Of a DNA stretch of 13,111 bases, positions 1 to 5,742 are shown piece after piece. A model generated the notes under the pieces. That model had not been told where the DNA came from, made no database searches, and saw nothing but the letters and a program-made list of their open reading frames with translations. Both the position numbers and the translations under genes were made by a program. Each line of letters starts with the position of its first letter. Position 1 is the stretch's first letter. The stretch is from contig JBBRPS010000219.1 in the NCBI GenBank assembly GCA_038227745.1, positions 1 through 13,111 on the forward strand, given 5' to 3'. The DNA is from DASPXY01 sp038227745. Its GTDB lineage: Bacteria; Planctomycetota; Planctomycetia; Gemmatales; Gemmataceae.

Positions 1-17
1 GCGGTTCTGCGAACCGC
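1..17 (-). terminator. Short GC hairpin after the isomerase gene, possible terminator
   Basis: GCGGTT (1-6) pairs with AACCGC (12-17) across a 5-base loop, 15 bases beyond the stop codon of the minus-strand isomerase gene. Any T-run would lie outside the window, so a terminator role is only plausible. Confidence 0.3.
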
Positions 18-32
18 GGCTAAACGAGACAT

Positions 33-941
33 TCACCCCATCAGCTTGCGCAGCACGCCGACGTAGTGCGGCACCGCCTTGCGCGGGTCCGCCGCCGCTT
101 CGTACTCCAGCGCCACATAGCCGCGGTAGTTCACGCCGCGCAGCATCTCGATCAGCCTTTTCAGGTCCGCCTCCTCCGTCTTCTTGCCGGCGCGGTGGAT
201 CTCCGTCTTGAGCTGCACGACCACCGCGTAAGGCGCCAGCCGCGCCAGGTCGGCGTACGGATCCTGAGTGTGGAAGTTGCCGGTGTCCAGGTTGACGCCG
301 AACCAGTCGTGCTTGACGCCGCGGACGAGGGCCAGCATCTGGTCGATCGTGCCGGTGATGCCGCCGTGGTTCTCCAGCGCCAGGAAGATGCCGAACTGCC
401 CGGCGTGGTCGCACGCCTCCTGAATCGCGGCGATGGCCCGCGCCCGTGCCCGCTCTTCCTTGTCGCCCTTCTCGACATTGCCCGCGAAGATGCGCATGGT
501 CTTGCCGCCGAGGCGTGACGTGTGCTCGACCCAGCGCTTCACGCTCGCGATCTCCTCCTTGAGGCGGCCGGCGTTGGTCGTGCAGAAGTTGTTGCCGACC
601 GCGGTGCCGCTGATGTCCAGGCCGAGGCGCGTGCAGCGGCCCTTGAGGTCCGCGAGGTAGCGCGGCGTCGTCTCGCGGAAGTAGTAGGCGGTCAGCTCGA
701 CCGCGTCGAGCGGCAGCGGGCCGGCGCCGTCGATGAACTCCGCGAGCGTCATGGTCGGCTTCTGCTTGCGGCGGAAGTTGAGATAGCGGTTGTAACTGTA
801 GGCCGCGAGGCTGAGGCGGAGGCGCGGCGGCGCGGGGCGGCGGAACGGCTCGATGGCGGCGGCCGGGACGGTGGTCACGGCCAGGGTGGTGCCGGCCGCG
901 AGGGCGGCCTGGAGGAAGCGGCGGCGCGTGCGGATGGTCAT
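33..941 (-). CDS. Tat-exported sugar phosphate isomerase/epimerase-like TIM barrel protein
   Basis: 302 residues. The N-terminus has a textbook twin-arginine signal: TRRRFLQ at residues 5-11, a hydrophobic Ala/Thr/Val stretch to about 27 and an AAA cleavage-like site near 27-29. The rest reads as a xylose-isomerase-like TIM barrel (AP_endonuc_2 family). Likely metal or acid residues are E190 in ALENHGG, D219 in VNLDTGNF, E247 in QLKTEIH and E279 in VALEYE. The family isomerises or epimerises sugars, often inositol-type or keto-sugar substrates; the substrate here cannot be told. ATG at 941 is chosen because it starts the Tat signal directly and has GGAG about 9 bases upstream; the open frame continues to 1163 but that extension looks non-coding. 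The product would act outside the cytoplasm, exported by the TatC encoded in this window. The gene is divergent from the Uma2 gene. Fold and Tat signal are sure, exact function is not. Confidence 0.85.
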   Translation of the reverse strand: MTIRTRRRFLQAALAAGTTLAVTTVPAAAIEPFRRPAPPRLRLSLAAYSYNRYLNFRRKQKPTMTLAEFIDGAGPLPLDAVELTAYYFRETTPRYLADLKGRCTRLGLDISGTAVGNNFCTTNAGRLKEEIASVKRWVEHTSRLGGKTMRIFAGNVEKGDKEERARARAIAAIQEACDHAGQFGIFLALENHGGITGTIDQMLALVRGVKHDWFGVNLDTGNFHTQDPYADLARLAPYAVVVQLKTEIHRAGKKTEEADLKRLIEMLRGVNYRGYVALEYEAAADPRKAVPHYVGVLRKLMG

Positions 942-1056
942 GGTGCGGTGCTCCGGGGGAACAGGGGGCCGGGGGAGACGGCGAACTGCGTCACCGTGCC
1001 GCCCGGGTGAGTCCAGGAATGCCGTGGACCGAAGACATCGTAGCCGGAGGGCGAGC

Positions 1057-1087
1057 CGCGGAGAAGCGGCGGCCTTGTTTCTCCGCG
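1057..1087. repeat. Inverted repeat with 9-bp arms between divergent genes
   Basis: CGCGGAGAA (1057-1065) and TTCTCCGCG (1079-1087) pair perfectly around a 13-base GC-rich loop. It lies in the 205-bp gap between two divergent genes, so it is not a terminator of either. It could be an RNA structure in the Uma2 leader, an operator, or a decayed dispersed repeat; the sequence does not decide. Confidence 0.4.
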
Positions 1088-1146
1088 CAGCACCTGGGAC
1101 AATTTCCGTGGGCTCCTCAGTCCCGGAGCGCGAAGGAGACAGGCCG

Positions 1147-1845
1147 ATGAACATCCCGACCACACCTGAGCCACCCCTGCCGCTGGAACCGGGGGACCAC
1201 CTGACGCGCGACGAGTTCGAGCGCCGCTACGACGCCATGCCCGGCCTGAAGAAGGCGGAACTCATTGAAGGAGTCGTCTACATGCCCTCTCCTGTCCGCC
1301 TCGTCCAGCACGGTAGCCCGCATGCCGATCTCGTCACCTGGCTGGGCGTGTACCGGGCGAGCACCCCGGGCGTACTTGGCGGGGACAATACCACGGTGCG
1401 GCTCGATGTCGAGAACGAACCGCAGCCGGATGCCTTGCTGCTGGTGGATCCGGCGTGCGGAGGTCAGGTCCGAATCGACCCGGAGGGATATGTCGAAGGC
1501 GCTCCCGAACTGGTCGCCGAGGTTGCGGCGAGCAGTGCCGCGATCGACCTGCATACCAAGCTACGCATTTACCTCCGCAGCAGCGTCCGCGAATATCTCG
1601 TCTGGCGCGTACTCGACCGTGCCATCGACTGGTTCATCCTGCGGCAGTCACAATACGATCGGCTACCGCCGAACGCCGCCGTAGTGCTGCGGAGCGAAGT
1701 GTTCCCCGGCCTCTGGCTGGACCCGGTGGCCCTGGTCCGTTCGGATCTCGCCGCAGTGGTGCAGGTTATTCAGCAGGGCCTGGCGAGCCCCGAACACGCG
1801 GCCTTCGTCGCCAAACTCCGGAAGGCTGCCGGGCCGACTTCCTGA
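1147..1845 (+). CDS. Uma2 family (DUF820) restriction-endonuclease-like protein
   Basis: 232 residues. The pattern of a PD-(D/E)xK-fold Uma2 protein is visible in order: LTRDEFERRYDAMPG near residue 19, LIEGVVYMPSPV at 39-50, HG then a D/L-rich helix, QPDALLLVDP with D95, PELVAEV with E125, DLHTKLRIY with K138, and VREYLVW at 147-153. D95, E125 and K138 are the expected active-site set. The family is hugely amplified in planctomycetes and cyanobacteria; catalytic nuclease activity and biological role are mostly unproven. ATG at 1147 has a strong AAGGAG (1133-1138) eight bases upstream, so it is preferred over the longer open frame from 853, which overlaps the divergent gene. Length is normal, with a Leu/Val-rich C-terminal tail after residue 190. 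No toxin-antitoxin partner is adjacent. Family assignment is firm. Confidence 0.9.
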   Translation: MNIPTTPEPPLPLEPGDHLTRDEFERRYDAMPGLKKAELIEGVVYMPSPVRLVQHGSPHADLVTWLGVYRASTPGVLGGDNTTVRLDVENEPQPDALLLVDPACGGQVRIDPEGYVEGAPELVAEVAASSAAIDLHTKLRIYLRSSVREYLVWRVLDRAIDWFILRQSQYDRLPPNAAVVLRSEVFPGLWLDPVALVRSDLAAVVQVIQQGLASPEHAAFVAKLRKAAGPTS

Positions 1846-1971
1846 CGCGGGCCTCGACAAGGACCCGCGCCCCTACCTGTTCATCCGTTCCTGTTTTTTC
1901 CAGTTGCGCCGAGTTTACCGTCGGGGTGTATCAACGACATGGCTGAGTGCGTTTTCCTGTGCGCGCGCCGG

Positions 1972-1999
1972 TTGCAGGCCGCGCGCTAACCGCTACAAT
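1972..1999 (+). promoter_or_regulatory. Possible sigma70-like promoter for the small membrane protein gene
   Basis: TTGCAG (1972-1977) and TACAAT (1994-1999) are spaced by 16 bases in the otherwise featureless 261-bp gap 1846-2106. The -10 matches consensus at 5 of 6 bases, the -35 only at its TTG. Predicted start is near 2006, giving a leader of about 100 bases. Confidence 0.35.
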
Positions 2000-2106
2000 G
2001 GTGCGAAGCCGGTTGAGAAGATGGGAAAGCTGACAGGCAGAAAACCGCCGCCTCACGCACGGGGCGCCAGAGAACACGTCGTATGCAGGCCGCGAAAGGG
2101 CTGTCG

Positions 2107-2289
2107 ATGGAAAAGTGGATGTGCTGGGGAGCCATGGGGATCTCCGGTTTCCTGCTCCTGTTGTTCCTCCTCGACCTGGTCCTCAAGTTCCCCTTCGGCG
2201 GCCTCAGCGCCATCGTCGATATCTTCGCCGTCCTGTCCTGCGGGGCGGTCCTGTACCTCGGCTGGGACGCCTTCCAGGATCTGCGCTAA
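2107..2289 (+). CDS. Small two-helix membrane protein, function unknown
   Basis: 60 residues from the ATG at 2107 (MEKWMCWGAMG...). Two hydrophobic segments are clear: roughly residues 7-24 (GAMGISGFLLLLFLLDLVL) and 31-52 (LSAIVDIFAVLSCGAVLYLGW), joined by the short loop KFPFGG, ending in the polar DAFQDLR. No enzymatic motif is present. A start at ATG 2083 (68 residues, adding MQAAKGLS) is also possible. 2107 is preferred because AAAGGG lies about 7 bases upstream and the next residues already lead into the membrane segment. The gene is convergent with cobA-hemD, and its TAA overlaps the TAG of that gene by 4 bp. The even hydrophobicity and GC-rich third positions argue for a real gene; the role is unknown. 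Confidence 0.65.
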   Translation: MEKWMCWGAMGISGFLLLLFLLDLVLKFPFGGLSAIVDIFAVLSCGAVLYLGWDAFQDLR

Positions 2290-3815
2290 CGGCGCTCCGC
2301 GCCCCCTGCCAGGCGCACCAGCGCGTCCACCAGGCCCGGCACCGTGTACTCCGTCGCCTCCGCGGCGACCGGCAGGCCCAGTTCCCGCACCGCCGCACTC
2401 GTCACCGGGCTGATACTCACCAGCTGCACTTCCCCCGACGCCAGCCGCCTGCGGCACACGTCGTCCAGCGCCCGCACCAGCGCCCGCGCGATGTTGGAGC
2501 TCGTCAGCGTGACGTAGTCGATCTCGCCGCGGCGCAGGCAGTCCACCACCGGCGAACGCGCGTCCACGGCATCGACCTGCGAGTAGACGGCGACCTGTTC
2601 CACCCGCGCCACGCGCGCCAGCTCCTCGCGCAGCACCTCGCGGCCCCGGTCGGCCCGCGCCAGCAGCACCGCCTGTCCAGCCACGCGCTCGCGCAGCGCC
2701 GCCGCCAGCGCCTCCGAGCGGTACTCGGCCGGCACCACGTCCGGCTCCAGGTGATAGCCGCGCAGCGCGTCGGCCGTCCCGGGGCCGATGGCCGCCAGCC
2801 GCACTCCCCCCAGCGCCCGCAGGTCACGGCCGGTGGCGCGCAGCCGGCCGAGGAAGGCGTGGACGCCGTTGCTGCTCGTGAACACCAGCCACTGGAACGC
2901 GGATAGCCCGTCGAGCGCCCGGTCCACCGGCCCCCAGTCGGCGGGCGGGCCGACGTCTACCGCGGGCAGCACGAACGGCACCGCCCCCAGCAGTTCCAGC
3001 CGCCGCACCAGGTCCGCCGACTGCCGCCGCGGCCGCGTCACCAGCACGCGCTTGCCGAACAGCGGTCGCCGCTCGAACCAGGCCAGCCGCGGCCGCAGGG
3101 ACACGACCGTGCCGACGACGATCAGCGCCGGGGCGGTCACGCCGGCCCGCTGCACGGCGGCGGCCAGGTCCGCCAGGGGGGCCTCGACGGTCTGCTGGTC
3201 GCCGGTCGTGCCCCAGTGGACCACGGCGGCGGGCGTGGCCGGGTCCTTGCCGTGCTCCGTCAGGGACGCGACGATTTTTCCCAGCCGCGTCATGCCCATG
3301 TAGAAGACGAGCGTGCCGGGGAAGGCGGCCAGGGCCTTCCAGTCGAGCATGCTCTCGGGCTTGGCGGGGTTCTCGTGGCCGGTGACGAGGGCCACGGCGC
3401 TGGCGTGGGCGCGGTGGGTCAGGGGGATGCCGGCGTAGGCGGAGGCGCCCAGGGCGGCCGTCACGCCGGGCACGACCTCGTAGGGGATGCCGGCCTGGCG
3501 CAGGGCCTCGGCCTCCTCGGCGCCGCGGCCGAACAGGAACGGGTCACCGCCCTTGAGCCGCACCACGCGCCGGCCCCGGCTCGCGGCCTCGATCAGCAAG
3601 AGCTGAATGGGCCGGTAGCGGTCGGCGTGGCAATCGGAGAGTTCGGTGACGCAGACGCGCTCGGCGCCCGGCGGGGCGTGGTCGAGAAGGGCGGCCGGTA
3701 CGAGCTTATCGTGGACGACGAGGTCCGCCTGCGCCAGGCACTCGACGGCGCGGAGGGTGAGTAGTCCCGGATCGCCCGGCCCGGCCCCGACCAGATAGAC
3801 GGTTGGTGTCGCCAT
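2286..3815 (-). CDS. cobA-hemD: Uroporphyrinogen-III C-methyltransferase / uroporphyrinogen-III synthase fusion
   Basis: 509 residues with two enzymes in one chain. Residues 1-250 are a SAM-dependent uroporphyrinogen-III C-methyltransferase (SUMT/CobA): VYLVGAGPGDPGLLTL at 6-21, VRLKGGDPFLFGRGAEE at 85-101, YEVVPGVTAALGASAYAGIPLTHR from 112, and YMGM at 172-175. It makes precorrin-2 for siroheme or cobalamin. Residues 254-509 are uroporphyrinogen-III synthase (HemD): FGKRVLVTRPRRQSADLV, WLVFTSSNGVHAF, the AAIGPGTADALRG segment and a late YVTLTSSN motif; it cyclises hydroxymethylbilane. So two consecutive steps are joined. ATG at 3815 is chosen because GAGG sits 6 bases upstream and MATPTVYLVGAG is the usual N-terminus; a start at 3830 would add five residues. 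It lies 48 bp downstream of tatC on the same strand, so co-transcription is likely. HemD sequences are weakly conserved, but the paired TSSN motifs make the call solid. Confidence 0.93.
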   Translation of the reverse strand: MATPTVYLVGAGPGDPGLLTLRAVECLAQADLVVHDKLVPAALLDHAPPGAERVCVTELSDCHADRYRPIQLLLIEAASRGRRVVRLKGGDPFLFGRGAEEAEALRQAGIPYEVVPGVTAALGASAYAGIPLTHRAHASAVALVTGHENPAKPESMLDWKALAAFPGTLVFYMGMTRLGKIVASLTEHGKDPATPAAVVHWGTTGDQQTVEAPLADLAAAVQRAGVTAPALIVVGTVVSLRPRLAWFERRPLFGKRVLVTRPRRQSADLVRRLELLGAVPFVLPAVDVGPPADWGPVDRALDGLSAFQWLVFTSSNGVHAFLGRLRATGRDLRALGGVRLAAIGPGTADALRGYHLEPDVVPAEYRSEALAAALRERVAGQAVLLARADRGREVLREELARVARVEQVAVYSQVDAVDARSPVVDCLRRGEIDYVTLTSSNIARALVRALDDVCRRRLASGEVQLVSISPVTSAAVRELGLPVAAEATEYTVPGLVDALVRLAGGAERR

Positions 3816-3830
3816 CACTCCCCTCGGCAT

Positions 3831-3852
3831 CCCACGGGGCGCGGCCCGTGGG
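3831..3852. repeat. 8-bp-stem palindrome between tatC and cobA-hemD
   Basis: CCCACGGG (3831-3838) and CCCGTGGG (3845-3852) flank a 6-base loop in the 48-bp gap between tatC and cobA-hemD. No T-run follows. The same 8-base core occurs in the larger palindromes at 5078 and 7155, so it may be a short member of that repeat family. It might attenuate or stabilise the transcript. Confidence 0.5.
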
Positions 3853-3863
3853 CTTCGCGGACG

Positions 3864-4937
3864 TCAAACCTCGACCATGTCCTCCGGCTCGGGCACATCG
3901 ACGTCCAGCTTGGGTCGCCTGGGGGAGAGCAGGCAGAACCCGATCCCGAGCTCGTACAGCAGGCTCATCGGCACCCACAAGAACAGCATGCTGAGCGCAT
4001 CGGTCGAGGGCGTGATGATGGCCGCGAAGACGGCCATCACGAACCACGCGATGCGCCGCTTGCCCCGGTAAATCGCGACCGTCATGACGCCGATGCGCTC
4101 CAGGAACAGCATCACCAGCGGCGTCTGGAACGAGGCGCCGAAGATGACCGGCATCCAGATCGCGAAGCCAAGCCACTCGTTGAGCCGCAGGTCCGGTTCC
4201 AGGTCGAGCCACTGGTTGAACCACAGCAGCGCCTCGACGGCGCGCGGCATCACCAGGAACTCGCACACCGCCACCCCGATCAGGAACAGGCCCAGGCTCA
4301 CTGGCAGGAAGACGTTGACGTAGCGCTTCTCCTGCGGGTACAGGCCGGCGGCGACGAACGACCAGATCTGGAAGAATACCCACGGGCTGGCGATGACGAA
4401 GCCGGTGACGATGCACACCTTGAAGTAGACGATGAACGCCTCCTGCACGTTCAGCGTGGACAGCACCGGCCGTCGGCCAACCTTTTGACGCGCCTTGTGC
4501 GTTGAGATCTCCAGGTCGAGCGGCCGGAACTCCGCCGTCAGGCTGACGTACTGCACGTCCTTGTCGTCTTTCTTCAGGACGGTGAGCACCGTCGGGTCCA
4601 GTTTGATCTTCAGCCGCTGTTCGATCTGCTCGCGCGGGAAGAGCAGCTCCATCTGCCGCGGTTCGTTCATCTGCACCATTTCGGGATCGTTGGCCTTGAG
4701 ATCCTCGGCAACGCGCTTGACGCGCTCATCGTAGAAGGCCGCGAGCTGCTCCTCGACGGGCCTGGCGATGAAGGCGAGGACGGGTTTGCCGATGAAGAAG
4801 CTGAAGACCAGGGCGATGACGAAACCCTTGATGGCCCGCCACAGGTGGGTGCGCAGGTCCTCGATGTGGTCCCCGAACGACATGCGCGTTTCGGTAAAGA
4901 AGTCATCGGGGTCGGGCTGTTTGTCACCGGAACTCAT
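3864..4937 (-). CDS. tatC: Twin-arginine translocase subunit TatC
   Basis: 357 residues, about 100 more than the usual TatC. TatC is the polytopic inner-membrane receptor that binds twin-arginine signal peptides and recruits TatA. Visible signatures: cytoplasmic GDHIEDLRTHLWRA at 22-35; first helix about 36-58; the SPWVFFQIWSFVAAGLYPQEKRY block at 184-206, holding the conserved Glu (E203); FGASFQTP at 266-273; and the last helices to about 336. The extra length lies in the first periplasmic loop, residues about 60-165, which is charged and soluble-looking. At the position of E. coli Glu170 in the FGxxFExP motif there is Gln (Q271). No tatA or tatB gene is in the window. ATG at 4937 is the natural start, although its Shine-Dalgarno sequence is poor (GAAG); an internal ATG at 4883 is less likely. 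A promoter candidate lies about 80 bp upstream. Confidence 0.95.
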   Translation of the reverse strand: MSSGDKQPDPDDFFTETRMSFGDHIEDLRTHLWRAIKGFVIALVFSFFIGKPVLAFIARPVEEQLAAFYDERVKRVAEDLKANDPEMVQMNEPRQMELLFPREQIEQRLKIKLDPTVLTVLKKDDKDVQYVSLTAEFRPLDLEISTHKARQKVGRRPVLSTLNVQEAFIVYFKVCIVTGFVIASPWVFFQIWSFVAAGLYPQEKRYVNVFLPVSLGLFLIGVAVCEFLVMPRAVEALLWFNQWLDLEPDLRLNEWLGFAIWMPVIFGASFQTPLVMLFLERIGVMTVAIYRGKRRIAWFVMAVFAAIITPSTDALSMLFLWVPMSLLYELGIGFCLLSPRRPKLDVDVPEPEDMVEV

Positions 4938-5015
4938 GGTGCAACTTCACTCGGGCGGGGACGGCGTCCCCGGCGGGCAGGTGTACGGGCGGTCTGGGCG
5001 TGGCACTCAGGGGTC

Positions 5016-5044
5016 ATCCTATCAACCCGCCGTGCCACTCTCAA
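5016..5044 (-). promoter_or_regulatory. Sigma70-like promoter for tatC, with an inverted repeat around it
   Basis: On the minus strand TTGAGA (5044-5039) and TAGGAT (5021-5016) are separated by exactly 17 bases, matching consensus at 5 of 6 and 4 of 6 positions. The predicted start is near 5009, leaving a leader of about 70 bases before tatC. A 7-bp inverted repeat, GTGGCAC (5000-5006) and GTGCCAC (5032-5038), brackets the -10 box and could be an operator or simply a hairpin. Confidence 0.5.
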
Positions 5045-5077
5045 GTTACCGTGGGGCGCCGCGCGCCAGGCGGCTTC

Positions 5078-5143
5078 TCCCCGTGGGTCAGGACTCCGAT
5101 CCTGACAGGTCCATGTCAGGATCGGAGTCCTGACCCACGGGGA
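5078..5143. repeat. 66-bp palindromic element overlapping the ferredoxin 3' end
   Basis: Two 30-base arms (5078-5107 and 5114-5143) are perfect reverse complements around the 6-base loop GGTCCA. The arms contain the CCCGTGGG / CCCACGGG core and the GGACTCCGATCC motif. The right arm and most of the left arm lie inside the ferredoxin reading frame and supply its last 18 codons and stop. It looks like a dispersed palindromic repeat that inserted at the end of the gene. With no T-run it is not a classical terminator, though it would form a very stable hairpin in RNA. Confidence 0.85.
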
Positions 5144-5330
5144 CGGCCAGCGCCAGCGCCCCGGCCGGGCAGACGTGGACGCACAGCGCGCAGCTGATAC
5201 AGTCGCCGGGCCGCGGCAGCCAGGGGAGGGGTCCGGCCATGGCCAGGCAGTCGGTGGGGCAGACCTGGACGCAGTCGCCGCAGCCGGTGCAGAGGGTCTC
5301 GTTCAGGACGGGCAGTTCGTGCGGGGACAT
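5088..5330 (-). CDS. 2x[4Fe-4S] bacterial-type ferredoxin
   Basis: 80 residues with two full cluster motifs: C14-x2-C17-x2-C20-x3-C24-P and C44-x2-C47-x2-C50-x3-C54-P, plus an extra Cys at 28. This is the dicluster ferredoxin fold of electron carriers, or of electron-transfer subunits. The ATG at 5330 overlaps the stop of the receiver-like gene as TGATG, which implies translational coupling; a GTG just before it at 5333 is an alternative. The real ferredoxin fold ends near residue 62. Residues 63-80 (VPVGQDSDPDMDLSGSES region) are encoded by the palindromic repeat at 5078-5143, which also provides the stop codon, so the tail is probably a by-product of the insertion. It is the last gene of the minus-strand operon starting at 7125; the redox partner is unknown. 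Confidence 0.88.
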   Translation of the reverse strand: MSPHELPVLNETLCTGCGDCVQVCPTDCLAMAGPLPWLPRPGDCISCALCVHVCPAGALALAVPVGQDSDPDMDLSGSES

Positions 5331-5725
5331 CACGGGGTCTCGGTCGTCGGCGTCGGTGCCGCCGGCCCCATCAGGGCGGCGACGAGGTCGGGCAGTTGCT
5401 CGCGCGGCTGCGGCGGCGCGAGGACGTAGCGGGCGCCGAGGTCCCAGGCCAGCGCCGCCAGGGTGGGGTTATCGGCGTCGCCGACAAGGACGGTGGCGGT
5501 GTCGGGGAACCGCCGTGCGACCCGCTCCAGCAGGACGAACTCGCGTTCGAGGTCGCGGCCGACCTTGAGGACGAGCACACCGGCCCCGCCGCCCTGCAGC
5601 AGGCGCAGGCAGGCCCCGGCGTGGCGGACCTCGCGCAGCCACCAGTTCCGCGCCGCGGCCCGCTCGCCGAGGAGGCCGGTGAGGCGGCTGTCGTGTTCGT
5701 AGACCAGCACCTGCACGCGGCGCAT
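5330..5725 (-). CDS. Receiver-like (pseudo-response-regulator) protein lacking the phosphoacceptor
   Basis: 131 residues with the alternating beta/alpha pattern of a CheY-like receiver: VQVLVYEHDSRLTGLLG at 4-20, GVLVLKVGRDLEREF at 49-63, TATVLVGDADNPTLAALAWDLGARYVL from 76, then a last helix PREQLPDLVAALM. The acidic pocket is only partly kept (E10, D12). The Asp of the usual LLDxxMP strand is replaced by Lys (K54), and the conserved Lys-Pro after the fifth strand reads A-P-P. It should therefore not be phosphorylated. There is no output domain; the C-terminus is a short Pro/Thr tail. ATG at 5725 is chosen because AGGGGG lies 6 bases upstream. The gene starts 17 bp after the AAA+ regulator gene and its stop overlaps the ferredoxin start. 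Fold assignment is by pattern and moderately certain. Confidence 0.7.
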   Translation of the reverse strand: MRRVQVLVYEHDSRLTGLLGERAAARNWWLREVRHAGACLRLLQGGGAGVLVLKVGRDLEREFVLLERVARRFPDTATVLVGDADNPTLAALAWDLGARYVLAPPQPREQLPDLVAALMGPAAPTPTTETP

Positions 5726-5742
5726 GGCAAGCCCCCTCGCTG

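Noticed and set aside
942..1163. N-terminal extension of the isomerase protein to 1163
   Set aside because: It would precede a perfect Tat signal peptide with 74 residues of Arg/Pro-rich sequence and overlap the Uma2 gene; ATG 941 has its own ribosome binding site.
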